Assembly: GCF_029227915.1 (NCBI RefSeq)
Contig: NC_079876.1
Coordinates: forward strand, 28,741,828 to 28,805,827
DNA from: Hydractinia symbiolongicarpus
Lineage: Eukaryota; Cnidaria; Hydrozoa; Anthoathecata; Hydractiniidae
Reading direction: 5' to 3'
DNA: 64,000 nt
Both the position numbers and the translations under genes were made by a program. The notes under the pieces are model-generated. The model made no database searches and had not been told where the DNA came from. It worked only from the letters and a program-made list of their open reading frames with translations. Below are positions 25,701 through 36,480 of the stretch, piece by piece. Each line of letters begins with the position of its first letter. Within the stretch, counting starts at the first letter, position 1.

Positions 25701-28700
25701 CCAAAGTGCTCTTTACTACATGTAACAGACCACGAAGTCACGTAAGTTTAGTTCAAGATAAAACTCAGTGGTGTACTGCAGTAGCAAAAAATTAGAAAGG
25801 GGAATATAGTTAGAATATATGTAATTTTAAATAGACCGTATTTATGAATTTTGTATTACCACTTAACATCTTCTTTATTTAGTTGGTTATATCTTAGTAC
25901 AATAATTACAAAGGATTAAAAACTTTTATAAAAACTCCAGTCTTTGAAAGACACTCAAAAAAACTTTTTAATTTAGATTCGTTGTTCAAACTTTGTTTTC
26001 CTAATTTTGTTTAGTCCATGTATAAAATGCATTCGCTCAAAAACAGAACATCATTGTTATAACACTTTTTTCTTTGTGATAAATACCTTCAGTGAGAAAT
26101 ATTAGCAACAACACAGGTGTAAGTGCTGGACACACCTTGTTTGATTGTGTACATGATTGCAATAGGGTAAAGAACCCTCAGGGCAAATGTGTTTTTTTAA
26201 TGTTAAAACAAATTGATAAATCAAGCATTATCGAATAGCTTCATGAATATTTTAAGTCACTCAAGCATAAACTAGTATTCACATATTCTGAATCAGTTTT
26301 GTGGAAAATAATTTTATCACGTCTTTGATCTTTTTTAGTGGTTTTACATTTCTGTAAAATAAAGAATGTTGAAAAACCCATGAACAATGCGTAAATGGAG
26401 GAGGGTTCGAAAATAGTCGTATTTATTACTTTAAAAAACAGGAGACTAAGTTTTTCTATGAGTACACAGATTGTCCATAATGTTGTGTTGTCAGAAGTTT
26501 TGGCTTAAAGCGATGAATCAAAATGTTGGGAAAGTGTCAGGAATTTAATGTTAAAATTGTTGCAACTAATTTTATTTCTTTAACATTGACATTATTTTTA
26601 AAAAATTAGCGTAACTATCAAAGAGCTTGTATGAAAATGTTAAGAATACTACTGTTAAGAATAGACTTTTTTCCTAAAATAAATGGAAAATAGGAAAAGT
26701 TTCTTCGGAATCTTAGTCAAAAATTTTTAGGAAAATATCAGAAACGTTAGGAAAATCAGATGGAGTCACTCTGGTATATGTTTATTATTTACAGGAAACA
26801 ATGTTATTCATCGAAGATCTGTTGCAAGTAGTGCCCAATTCAGAGTATAGGAATAGAAAAGGTATTGATCTGAAGAAAATTATACCCGATGCTGTCACGC
26901 GCGGTTTCACAGCCATCGTAGTTGTGAATGAAGACCAAAAAAAAGCTAGTATCTTTTCAAATTAGACGTATTTATATAACATGAAGCAGCTCCCCTGAAT
27001 TTGTTGGTGGATTCTTCGTGTAGTATTTTGATTTGTTGATGCTCTTCACAAGTCATAAATAATCCTAATAATCGAATAATTTTGTTGTATTTAAGGTTCT
27101 TTCAAGGAAAATTTGTTGATATTTTTGAAATGCTCCAGTGAAATACCATACAGGATAATTTAGCTATTAATAAATAAATCCGATGAATCGTCATAGATGT
27201 TTTGTAATATTGTCATAGCAAAGTGTTGGCTAGTTTATGATCTACTTTATATATATCTACTATATATATCTACTTTGTAATGTATATTATTTTCACCTTT
27301 ACTGAAAAATGTAGACGGGTTAGTAATATCTCACTTACCCGATGGACCAACTGCTCATTTCAAACTGACTTCTATACGTCGAAGCAAAGATATAAAGGTA
27401 TGAAATGTGATTCTATATCCTAACATTTTTGTGTCACCGTTACTTGTTGAACACAACACATATATCTGTAACAAATTGTCATATATTGAACATTTCTAAA
27501 AAATGGCATTAAAAAAAGGAATTGTCAATTGCGTCCTTGTACCTCGCTTTGCGAAGTATTTAAAAAGACATTTTAAAAGGCGTTGCACTTTTATGCTTAT
27601 TTGAGTACACCAATTTGTGTAATTATTCTAGAAAGTAAACAAACGCTTTTACTTATTTTGTCAAAATATTTTTGACTGAAACGCTCACTTCTGAAAAAAA
27701 CAACGAAATCATCTATAATGCACGCCAAATGTTAGTCTGTAAAAAATGTAAGAAAAACTTTGGAATTTTTGTTGTTGTTTTTTAGAACCATGGTCGTGTT
27801 ACTAGTCACAAACCAGAATTAATACTCAACAATTTTAATACGCGTCTTGGACACTCTGTGGGTCGTTTGCTAGCTGCTGTTTTTCCCTATGATCCACAGT
27901 TTCAAGGGAGAAGAGCTGTGACCTTCCATAATCAAAGAGATTTTATATTCTTTCGACATCATAGGTATGTATATTAAGTCTTGTTGTCGTTGTTGTTGTT
28001 GTTGTTTATTGTCGTTGTTGTTGTTAGTGTTGTCGTCGTTGTTGTCGTTGTTGTTGTTGTCGTTCTTTGTATTTGTTGTTGATGTTGTTTGTATTTGTTG
28101 TTTGTGTTGCTGTTGTTGTTTGTGTTCGTGTTGTTGTTGTTTTTGTTTGTTTGTGTTGTTGATGTTGTTGTTGTTGTTTTTGTTGTTATTGTTAATGATA
28201 ATTTTTCGTTTTACATTAAATTTTTAAATACTTTGTATTTTTATGCACATAATAAAGGAAACACGTGATTTTAGAATAACAATAGAAAATGCTTAAATCA
28301 GCATGCGCAACGCAAAAAAAAACGCTGTCATATATGGTCGAAACGTGTGCCGACGCAAAAAAATTTTCAGTGTGGATTTCGCATAATATAAACGATAAAA
28401 TGTTAAAAAAAATTGTTTATTGTTTATTATTTATTTGTTTATTGTTTTTATAAAGTAAGCAGAAGCTTTTCACGCTACGTCTGTCTTCATTATACAGTCC
28501 GAAAATATTAATATGAATTTTTAACATTTATTTTGAAATTATGGCGCTTTTTATTACCTAAATTTTAAACGATGTTTTCAATCAAATGAAATAACAGGTA
28601 AAATCTAAGAATACGACTTTCTTTTACCTTAGAAGTCATTGAAGTCCTATTTCAGCAAATTTTCAGGGCGTTGGTCCAAAAAATCCACCTCACTAAACGA

Positions 28701-31700
28701 AAAACCAACTTATCCAGAATCCCACTTAACGCTAGTTTGTTGTATTATTTTTATCAGAGATTACAAGGGCGATAGGAATTGGGAAAAGGTAAATTATTTT
28801 GAAGAATGATCTGGTCGGTCTGAGATAGAAAGGAAACAACCAAGTTCTGTTATATCTTTATAAAAATGGGATCGTAGAGCTCCGCTTAGTTTATTTATTT
28901 TATTGACTTTCTAGTTACCGTAAGTTCTAGCGTTTATTTATCTTTTTAGGATTTAAGAGGGCGTTTAATAGAGGAACGAATTAAAGAGTTGAAGGTGTTT
29001 ATATGAAAACGAAATATTGTCATTCTAAGCATTATGTTGCGTAAACATTCCAATACTAAACTCAATAAATGGTTTATTTCCAGCTGATAAAATAGCTGAC
29101 TGGCGATAAAGATTGGTCATTAGAAGGGGGCGGGGGGTGTTCCTAAGTTAGTTGATATTTTTAGCGAAGCTTTTATTAAAGGATTACGTTGAAACGAAGG
29201 AGCGTTACGAAGAAATAAGCATTAAAGAGTTACGGTAGTCCTGTGAAAGTAAATAACAAACCAAAAAAAATTAAGTTACTTTGTACCAAACCCAGGCTCA
29301 GGGGAGGACAATTAGAAAGTTTTTAGGTATAAAAATAAATCTAAAAAAATTTTGATGCAAAAAAATTATACAAAAAAACTCTTGTTTTATGTTTTTCAGT
29401 GAGTAATGATGTTATTTCGTAAACACGGTATGAACTGTACACAATAATTATTAACATATGTCAACTATTTAATTTTAAATCATCATAGAAGATTATAACC
29501 AACATCTTAACAGTTGGCTTACGATAGCTTTCGTCACATTTATAACCTTTTGTTCTCTTGTTTAGGTATATATTTAAGAATTCCAAGAAAACAGGGCTGC
29601 AAGAGCTCGGTCCGCGTTTCACATTGAAGATGCGTTCATTGCAAAAGGGAACTTTCAATTCGAAATTTGGTGAATATGAATGGATACATAAGGTGGGCGA
29701 AAGTTTTATCTTCTTTCAGTTGATCTACGTAAACATTTGTGTAAAACCTGATTTACATTTATGAATAAAAAACTGTATTATAAAACCGGACTACAAAACA
29801 AAGCGAACGAATTCCATGTAGTACCAGATGCCAGCGTTGATATTCTTTTGTTTTATGCTTTTTTTCTTAAGTTGAAGCCAGGCTTAGTTTATTGTAAACG
29901 GCGATTTTTAAAACGCAAAATGCGAAAGTTCTTTTGCTTCACTTAAATTATTGTCTGCAGTATAGTTTTTTTTAATTTGCGAAAATAAGGCATAAGAAAT
30001 TTAAGGTAGAAGGTTCTACTCCGCATAAAATCAATAATCTTATAGGTAAAAAAAGTTGGTTAAATTTTTTAGTGGGAAAATATTTTAGTCACTGATTAAC
30101 ATATGATCACTTTTTACTAACAGATTTTTTAAAATATTTAAAAAGAATTTTTGTCATGTATAAAACATTGATAATAAAATCATAAATGCAAAGTAATTTG
30201 AGAAATTCTCATTTTTTATATAACAAGTGTATCTAAAAATGCTAATCTGAAAATAACCAACCTCTCTATCCTCTTATTTTTTGAGGCTTGGTCACTGAAA
30301 CATAATTTGATCACTGAAACATAATTTGGTCACTGAAACATAATTTGATCACTGAAACATAATTTGGTCACTGAAACATAATTTGATCACTCAAACATAA
30401 TTTGGTCACTGAAACATAATTTGATCACTGAAACATAATTTGGTCACTGAAACATAATTTGATCACTAAAACATAATTTGATCACTGAAACATAATTTAG
30501 TCACTGAAACATAATTTGATCACTGAAACATAATTTGGTCACTGAAACAAAATTTGATCACTGAAACATAATTTGATCACTGAAACATAATTTGATCACT
30601 GAAACATAATTTGGTCACTGAAACAAAATTTGATCACTGAAACAAAATTTGATCACTGAAACATAATTTGATCACTGAAACATACTTTGATCACTGAAAC
30701 ATAATTTGGTCACTGAAACAAAATTTGGTCACTGAAACATAATTTGATCACTGAAACATAATTTGGTCACTGAAACAAAATTTGATCACTGAAACAAAAT
30801 TTGATCACTGAAACATACTTTGGTCACTGAAACATAATTTGGTCACTGAAACATAATTTGGTCACTGAAACATAATTTGGTCACTGAAACATACTTTGGT
30901 CACTGAAACATAATTTGATCACTGAAACATAATTTGATCACTGAAACATAATTTGGTCACTGAAACATAATTTGGTCACTGAAACATACTTTGGTCACTG
31001 AAACATAATTTGGTCACTGAAACATAATTTGGTCACTGAAACAAAATTTGATCACTGAAACAAAATTTGATCACTGAAACATAATTTGATCACTGAAACA
31101 TAATTTGGTCACTGAAACATAATTTGGTCACTGAAACATAATTTGATCACTGAAACATAATTTGATCACTGAAACATAATTTGATCACTGAAACAAAATT
31201 TGATCACTGAAACATAATTTGATCACTGAAACATAATTTGATCACTGAAACATAATTTGGTCACTGAAACAAAATTTGATCACTGAAACATAATTTGATC
31301 ACTGAAACATACTTTGATCACTGAAACAATTTGGTCACTGAAACAAAATTTGGTCACTGAAACATAATTTGATCACTGAAACATAATTTGGTCACTGAAA
31401 CAAAATTTGATCACTGAAACAAAATTTGATCACTGAAACATACTTTGGTCACTGAAACATAATTTGGTCACTGAAACATAATTTGGTCACTGAAACATAA
31501 TTTGGTCACTGAAACATACTTTGGTCACTGAAACATAATTTGATCACTGAAACATAATTTGGTCACTGAAACATAATTTGATCACTGAAACATAATTTGG
31601 TCACTGAAACATACTTTGGTCACTGAAACATAATTTGGTCACTGAAACATAATTTAGTCACTGAAACATAATTTGGTCACTGAAACAAAATTTGGTCACT

Positions 31701-32638
31701 GAAACATAATTTGATCACTGAAACATAATTTGGTCACTGAAACATAATTTGATCACTGAAACATAATTTGGTCACTGAAACATACTTTGGTCACTGAAAC
31801 ATAATTTGGTCACTGAAACATAATTTAGTCACTGAAACATAATTTGGTCACTGAAACATACTTTGGTCACTAAAACATAATTTGATCACTGAAACATAAT
31901 TTGATCACTGAAACATAATTTGGTCACTGAAACATAATTTGATCACTGAAACATAATTTGGTCACTGAAACATAATTTGATCACTGAAACATAATTTGAT
32001 CACTGAAACAAAATTTGATCACTGAAACATAATTTGATCACTGAAACATAATTTGATCACTGAAACATAATTTGGTCACTGAAACAAAATTTGATCACTG
32101 AAACAAAATTTGGTCACTGAAACATAATTTGGTCACTGAAACATAATTTGGTCACTGAAACATACTTTGATCACTGAAACAATTTGGTCACTGAAACAAA
32201 ATTTGGTCACTGAAACATAATTTGATCACTGAAACATAATTTGGTCACTGAAACAAAATTTGATCACTGAAACAAAATTTGGTCACTGAAACATAATTTG
32301 GTCACTGAAACATAATTTGGTCACTGAAACAAAATTTGGTCACTGAAACATAATTTGGTCACTTTTTACCGCCATGTATATATATGATCGATTTTTTGTG
32401 TTTTTTATTACTACGGACTAAAGTTTCTGGTACCTAATAATGCCTCGAGATTGCAATTTAGTGCATTTCAAGCAAAAAACTTTTCAGGTCGTAAATGACC
32501 AAAGAATATTTTGCAAAACAGTTTGGGTTGTGACATTAGACTATGGGTGACGTCACAATTTTGTGTTTTTATTTTTACCTTTTATTACTTTTATAGAGAA
32601 AAGAAATGGATACAAGTCGACGAAAATTCCATTTGTGA
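13711..32638 (+). CDS. RPF1: Ribosome production factor 1 (Brix domain), seven exons, 320 aa
   Basis: Exons: 13711-13914, 25568-25741, 26795-26948, 27315-27397, 27786-27964, 29566-29692, 32597-32638. All are GT-AG, all phases agree, and they sum to 963 nt with a TGA stop. RPF1 is a nucleolar protein of the Brix family needed for 60S subunit assembly and pre-rRNA processing. The N-terminus (1-68) is Lys-rich, fitting nucleolar targeting. Next come DDEE...DEFASYF (about 88-107) and the Brix fold (about 110-300) with [59 protein letters not shown] and EYEWIHK. The last exon gives [11 protein letters not shown], identical to the recalled human C-terminus. Human RPF1 is somewhat longer, mainly at the N-terminus. 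Intron 1 is 11.65 kb and full of transposons; intron 6 is 2.9 kb and mostly satellite. The gene looks intact. Confidence 0.93.
13980..15109. other. RPF1 intron 1, first part: diverged repeats
   Basis: No gene is seen. The motif GATAGCCTAATTAGG and close variants recur near 14125, 14840-14885, 15045-15065 and 15090-15105, and in inverted form near 15980. This suggests an older repeat into which the element at 15110-15944 was inserted. A short inverted pair, GGCGAGTTC and GAACTCGCC, lies near 14422 and 14472. Confidence 0.35.
15110..15944. mobile_element. TIR element with 53-bp minisatellite (copy B2)
   Basis: The left end begins CAGTCTGAATCTAATCTACC. The right end, reverse-complemented, begins CAGTCCGAATGTAATCTACT. 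A second copy at 37320-38464 shares both ends and the interior (CGCGTACACGCTAAT, CCTTTGCGTGGAGG, GGCGGCAGTCGTTTGTC). The right end is followed by TA; the left flank is not a clean TA. Between the ends lies a minisatellite but no transposase. A CAGT end with TA flanks fits Tc1/mariner-like or another TA-targeting superfamily. Confidence 0.75.
15476..15725. repeat. 53-bp minisatellite in element B2, about 5 copies
   Basis: Units contain CATTTCTATCGCCGCTTTTC, then GTTTATAAACTTTTAAAATG and CGATCTAAAAAA. The unit is shared with 1560-1925 and 37815-38237. Confidence 0.8.
15945..17198. other. RPF1 intron 1: no gene; possible old TIR remnant
   Basis: Near 16050-16080, ACCGTATTTTCCAGTATATA resembles inverted-repeat ends of a widespread animal DNA transposon, but I find no matching partner end here. 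A run of C lies near 16700. No coding region is supported; the minus-strand 60-aa frame at 16265-16447 shows no known motif. Confidence 0.3.
17199..17902 (+). mobile_element. Deleted PIF/Harbinger-type transposon
   Basis: The left end AATACACTATCATTTTTCAA (17199) matches the reverse complement of the right end (AATACACTGTCATTTTTCAA, ending at 17902) for about 25 bases. Inside is only the N-terminal part of a Harbinger-like transposase. The right end also contains a subterminal palindrome, since ACACTGTCATTTT at 17835 is inverted at 17887. No clear 3-bp target duplication was found, so the exact boundaries are uncertain. Confidence 0.6.
17311..17625 (+). pseudogene. HARBI1-like transposase N-terminal fragment, frameshifted
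   Basis: An ATG at 17311 opens [16 protein letters not shown], typical of the start of Harbinger transposases. After an A-run at about 17361-17369 the frame shifts. The other frame then reads [36 protein letters not shown] and [11 protein letters not shown]. These match the conserved W-W-L-x-R, R-M-x-x-x-F-x-x-LL and IPxxxRLA pattern of the family. The DDE catalytic domain is absent, so this is a non-functional remnant, probably of a deletion derivative mobilised in trans. Confidence 0.7.
18035..18100 (+). repeat. Left terminal inverted repeat of the 3-kb transposon
   Basis: It pairs with 21005-21070. The shared sequence includes CACCAATTCAACATAGC, AGACCGCGTTAATAAAAAGA and TTTGGGGTAAA, with a few substitutions between the arms. 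Confidence 0.9.
18181..19806 (+). pseudogene. Transposon SWIM zinc finger / YqaJ exonuclease-like protein, broken
   Basis: The first intact frame (18181-18960, 259 aa) starts with a SAP-like helix pair ([20 protein letters not shown]), a DNA-binding motif. It ends with a SWIM-type zinc finger, [20 protein letters not shown] (CxC...CxH). At an A-run near 18910 the frame shifts; the next frame continues [16 protein letters not shown] second shift near 19130 leads to the YqaJ (lambda-exonuclease-like) start, [37 protein letters not shown] and [10 protein letters not shown] follow after another frame change. The last frame (19564-19806) has the QxQ-type motif [13 protein letters not shown] and [13 protein letters not shown]. 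The segment between GASPD and the Q motif, including the usual E-x-K, is deleted. Related intact proteins are fused SWIM-YqaJ enzymes; this copy cannot be functional. Confidence 0.85.
20060..20932 (-). pseudogene. THAP-like plus DDE_Tnp_4 transposase, broken
   Basis: Read on the minus strand from 20932, the N-terminal frame (20717-20932, 71 aa) begins [20 protein letters not shown] and ends [18 protein letters not shown], resembling a THAP zinc finger (CxxxxC...FP...W). It stops at a TAA, and the next frame (20060-20713, 217 aa) holds the nuclease domain. Candidate acidic residues are D in [10 protein letters not shown] in EIMEDRWF and E in [12 protein letters not shown], in the positions of the DDE triad of IS5/Harbinger-type enzymes. 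[20 protein letters not shown] is the usual core. The helix-turn-helix linker expected between THAP and DDE is missing, so an internal deletion has occurred. No intact transposase can be made. Confidence 0.85.
21005..21070 (-). repeat. Right terminal inverted repeat of the 3-kb transposon
   Basis: This is the reverse complement of 18035-18100. It is followed directly by TA, matching the TA before the left arm. Confidence 0.9.
21195..22356. mobile_element. 1.2-kb miniature TIR element next to the 3-kb transposon
   Basis: The left end AGGCGACTCCAACTTAATTA (21195) and the reverse-complemented right end AGGCAACTCCAATTTAATTA (ending 22356) match for about 35 bases, continuing GTTGTTCTA in both. 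GGTCGGTCGG-type sequence lies just inside each end. The interior has no coding capacity but contains three copies of the short motif GGAGGGTGTT (near 21341, 21811 and 21939), each followed by a T-rich tract. It is a non-autonomous DNA element; the superfamily is unknown. Confidence 0.65.
22357..25567. other. Last part of RPF1 intron 1; no gene supported
   Basis: The stretch is AT-rich. Small frames (23189-23629 +, 23236-23598 -, 23806-24157 -, 24532-25021 on both strands) overlap on opposite strands and show no recognisable domain. A homopolymer of 21 C lies at 24362-24382. Undetected diverged transposons are likely. Confidence 0.4.
24362..24382. repeat. Poly-C tract of 21 bases
   Basis: There are twenty-one consecutive C with a further short C run nearby. 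Such tracts are length-variable and error-prone in sequencing, so the exact length is uncertain. Confidence 0.9.
27978..28195. repeat. Impure (TTG/GTC)n microsatellite in RPF1 intron 5
   Basis: About 210 bases of GTTGTTGTC-type trinucleotides begin about 15 bases after the donor site of RPF1 exon 5 (27964). The 86-aa frame here is a Cys/Leu-rich repeat artefact. Confidence 0.9.
29980..30288. other. RPF1 intron 6, before the satellite; nothing seen
   Basis: AT-rich intronic sequence with no exon, RNA gene or repeat that I can recognise. Confidence 0.4.
30289..32363. repeat. 19-bp satellite, about 109 tandem copies, in RPF1 intron 6
   Basis: The unit is TTTGRTCACTGAAACATAA. The main variants are G or A before TCAC, and CATAATTT, CAAAATTT or CATACTTT in the other half. 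Copies run without spacers for about 2.07 kb. Variant order repeats over longer stretches: the run containing the shortened unit GAAACAATTTGG near 31328 is seen again near 32180, with a similar order also around 30690-30840. That indicates amplification of multi-unit blocks. The array ends 233 bp before the 42-nt last exon of RPF1. Nineteen is not a multiple of three and no long frame crosses it, so it is not coding. Confidence 0.97.
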
Positions 32639-34516
32639 AGCGTACTTTAATGGCTATTAAATCTTACTTTTGTCACTGATTTTTAACGTATGAAAACGGA
32701 TTTCTCCGTGGAAACCAGTCTCTCAGAGGAAAAGGTTTTGATAAATGGTTGGCTCTGACGCTGAAAATTGATTGAAAATTGAACGTAGTTATAAGAACAA
32801 AAAACTGAAAGATTGTAGTTTTATATTAAAAACTTTATATTAAAAATTAGACTGCTTGTTTTGAATTTTTGCTTCTCCTTATAGTGTAAAAATTTGCTTT
32901 GAAAGTCATGTAATGTATGTGACGAAGAAATGCATTTACTCCAACCTTATCACCAGATTATTTCCCTTTTCAAAAGAGAAAAAGGCACTGGGGTGAAGGT
33001 TGAATTTACTCATCCAAATATTTAAACTTGATGTCTTCATTGCTACATTTTGTTTCTTACTATCAAACTCGTTCCAGGGTGAAGAACAAGGTAACGAGGT
33101 TGCTTTGGTATAATTTGTAAGCACACTTGCAGTTAATTTTTTACGACATCAATCTTGCCTTATTGGCGTTGATTTGTTTGCTGCCTGGCGAGTTTTTCAC
33201 GTCCTTCCTTTTTAAGTCGCGTAGAAATACCGTTGCTGGTCTTTGTTGACGCGTATTTACGTTGTTATTACGTCATTTGTCGTCGATTTATAAGATGATT
33301 TAGTGCTTTGAGTACAATGATTAAATTTGCTTAAATGTCAACCAGTTGAAGAATGCAAAATGAGAGAACGGCTATAAAAATAGATTTAAAAGCTTGTGCT
33401 TATCTTCTACTGTTTTTTTGTTGTTATTTTTTTTAATTTTGTGAAATATAATGTTAGCCAATATCGTCCGAAGGGCATCTTTTTAACACCTGGACAACGC
33501 GAATTGACCTTTGCAGAAAGTTGTGCATATAAAGTTTTGCAACTGCAATGATTTGCAATAATTAGTTATCTTGAAGGCACAATCTGACGAAGTAGTTTTT
33601 CCTTATTTTTTCCAATATAAAGAAAAAACCGTCTAACGATCAATGTAGTCAACAAAGTCAATTCTTTTGCACGCGCGGAGCGTTTAAAAAGTCCTCGTCG
33701 CATTCTTTAGAGCGCCTGCGCACTGGAATAATCCACGTCGTTGCCCACGAGGCCCCTCCAAAGTTCGTGAGAATAATGTTGACAATGTTAATAATAATAA
33801 TAATAATGCTGACCTCAACAACAATTAGTACATTTTAAGACTTTGGACTTATAACCTAAGTCTTAAGACCACTCTGAACATTGACAAGTTCAAAACGTGT
33901 AAATCTAATATAAAATTAGCTCACACAACTACTTGTGGTGGCGAACTTCAAAATTAACTGTATTGTCTCAACATATTTTGACCAAGATTGAAGGTTTTAT
34001 CAAAACAGCAAAAGTCAAATCCTTTCCTCGATTTGACCAATTTTAAAATCGGACAATAGGGAGACTATGCTTTCCTGTTAAACATCTTAACACGTACCTA
34101 TCTATGCGAAACTTATCACTTTGTTTTTTTTATCTATTGATCTTTTTTCGTACCAACTGGCATATCGCAGAGCGATATATTTTTTGCTCTCAAAGCGCAA
34201 TTTCATGCGTATTGCAGATTTACAGTGTAAAATAAAGTAATTTTTTCTGTCATATGGGGGTGGATTTAGTGGTTAGAATATGTGAATTATTTCATATGAT
34301 TACATGATTCTTCCCGTTATGTTTTTTCTATAGGTTCTTAGGTTAAAACGATTCCAGAACTGCGTGTCATCAAACATCAATATGAAGATACTTCGAATAT
34401 AAATTTGCATTGACATGACATGCTAAAAGCTCAGTTTGTAACGTGAAACTCCTTTTCGCACTGAGATTTTGCGTAATTTGAGAAAACTCATTCCAAATAT
34501 GGAATATATTAGGAAA
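32639..34516. other. Intergenic region after RPF1; no gene seen
   Basis: The RPF1 3' UTR must start here, but no clear AATAAA signal lies close to the stop. A somewhat more GC-rich stretch around 33640-33780 and an (AAT)n run near 33790-33810 are the only notable features. Short frames show no domain. Confidence 0.4.
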
Positions 34517-36290
34517 TAATTTCAGAAGACCAAGCCAAGGCAAATTTACTTAATCATCACTTTGCAACTGTTGGCAAGAGGTTAAATGGGAACGTTTCAC
34601 CTAACCATAGCATACAGCACATATATAGAGTAAATCCATGTATTTACACTATCGATTGTTCCTGAGTTGTATGAAAAATCATTTAAAAACAGGTTAAAAG
34701 AAGGTAAAGCGTTTGGTGCTGATCAGATATCTGCAAGACATTTAAAACTCATTGGACCTCAAAACTGTGGCCTGTATGAAGTAATTAAATGAAGTATCAA
34801 CTCAGTTAAATATCCATCTAGTTGGAAAACAGGGAAAGTAAAATGTTTATTTAAGAAAGGTTCGAAACAAGACTGTGATAATTATTGCCCTGTAACACTG
34901 TTAAGCATTCCTAGTAAGATCTTTGAGAATATGCTTTCAGCTCAAATAGACAATCATCTTAACCAATTCAACCTCATAAGTGAACACCAGTGGGTGTTTC
35001 GTCCAAATAGATAAACAGAATATGCCCTATTATACATGACTGAGATATGGCAACAAGCCATTGTTCAAGGAAAGATTGTTGCTGCTCTGTTCATCGATTT
35101 TAGGAAAGCATTTGACTGTGTTTCACGTGATATCTTGAAAAAGAAATTGATAGCTTCTGGAATTTTTGGAAATATGTATTCTTTGCTTAGTGACTACTTT
35201 AGTGAACGGAATCAGTTTACTGTTGTGAACGGACAGAAATCAGTTTAAGAGGAAGTGGAGTTTGGAGTACCTAGGCTCACTACTTGGTCCTCGTTTTTTC
35301 TCCATTGATTCCAATGATCTACCTGATAACGTTGATGATGGTTAGACTGATATTTGCTGATGATTCAACGTCGTTTTTTATCACAGGTTCGTTTAAACAA
35401 GCTTTTCTTGGAATCCAAAGAGTATTAAATCAAGTTAGGAAGTGGGCTTCTCTGAACGGCTTCAATATTCATGCAGGTAAAACAGAAATTATGTTTATGT
35501 CTCGTCAACAGTTCATCGGCCCATATCCACATTTTAAATTGAATGAAAATACAATTAGTGTTACCAAATCCATAAAATATCTTGGTCTTATCATTGACAA
35601 TAAACTGTCTTGGAATGACCAGGTACATAAAGTATGTAAAGATTTTCGATCAAAGGCAAAGAAACTATACTCAATGAGGTTTATGGAACCTGGTGATTTG
35701 AAATCGATTTATTTTGGTGGAATACTTCCATCTGTGCTGTATGGTATAAGTGTTTGAAACCAATAGAAAGTATTTAAAAGCTGCCGGGTTTATCGGTAGA
35801 ATCAAAAAGAATGTGAGTGATGAAAATGTTCTTAAAACATGTAACTGGAAACAAGTTAGCTGGTACTACAAAAGACTGTTGCATGTTTAACATATAACAT
35901 TTACAACGAATTGTCACCATCTCCTTTAGCATATCTAGTTGAAAAATATGCTCATCAAACAGCCACAATTTAGAACTATTCGATATAAAACAACATTTCG
36001 TTATAGAGCCTCGGTATTGTGGAACAATCTAGCAGATGATATAAAACGGAAATCGTATGAAACCTTCAAACTAGACCTAACAAAAGACGTTTCAATTTTG
36101 AAAATTCAGTTTCAAACCTTTATTTCTGGTAAAGCACTAGAGTTTCATGTAATGTTCATGTAATTTCATGTACTTGTATATTATGTATTGTTTTAAATTT
36201 TATATTTTCAGGAGGTCCACATCAGTTTTTAAACTGCCATTGTAACTAATATTTTTTAACAAATAAATCATCCATCCATCCATCCATCTA
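34517..36290 (+). mobile_element. 5'-truncated LINE, reverse transcriptase region, degenerate
   Basis: Translated pieces follow reverse-transcriptase order. First come AFGADQISARHLK (near 34710) and SWKTGKVKCLFKKGSKQDC (near 34820). Then FIDFRKAFDCVSRDILKKKL with the first catalytic Asp (35091-35150), FADDSTSFF (the YxDD box as FADD, near 35350), and YLGLIIDNKLSWNDQVHKVC with LPSVLYGIS (35570-35750). A tail domain follows (FRYRASVLWNNLADDIK, near 36000). Frames are broken by stops and shifts, and no endonuclease domain is present. The 3' end is a (CATC)n tail at 36268-36289, as in CR1/L2-type LINEs. The exact clade is uncertain. Confidence 0.85.
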
Positions 36291-36323
36291 AATGATCTGC
36301 CTTTTGATTAAATTTTAAAAATC

Positions 36324-36480
36324 AGGGACGCAACCTCATCCCCGGGCTCTTGTTCCCCTGAGCCTATTGCGGAGCAGTAAAATTATTTAAAAAGACAAAA
36401 TGCCCTGTAAACGAGGTTTGCACGGACAAAAATTGGCTGTTCCTATACTGCTCAGGGGTCAAGAAGAGACCCTGATTACG
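36324..36480. mobile_element. Possible small inverted-repeat element
   Basis: CAGGGACGC...CTCTTGTTCCCCTGAGC near 36324-36362 is partly inverted at 36451-36480 (CTCAGGGGTCAAGAAGAGACCCTG). The arms are imperfect, so this may be a miniature element or chance. The rest of 36290-37150 shows no gene. Confidence 0.35.

Noticed and set aside
27967-28227. 86-aa Cys/Leu-rich open frame
   Set aside because: It is the translation of a (TTG)n microsatellite directly after an RPF1 splice donor.
30289-32363. CRISPR-like array of short repeats
   Set aside because: The 19-bp units are directly adjacent with no unique spacers, lie in an intron of an animal gene, and have no cas genes. It is a satellite.
32627-32661. 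Alternative RPF1 C-terminus reading to a stop further downstream
   Set aside because: Using the acceptor at 32596 in phase 0 gives [11 protein letters not shown] and TGA at 32636, matching the known family end. The other frame would end in unrelated residues.
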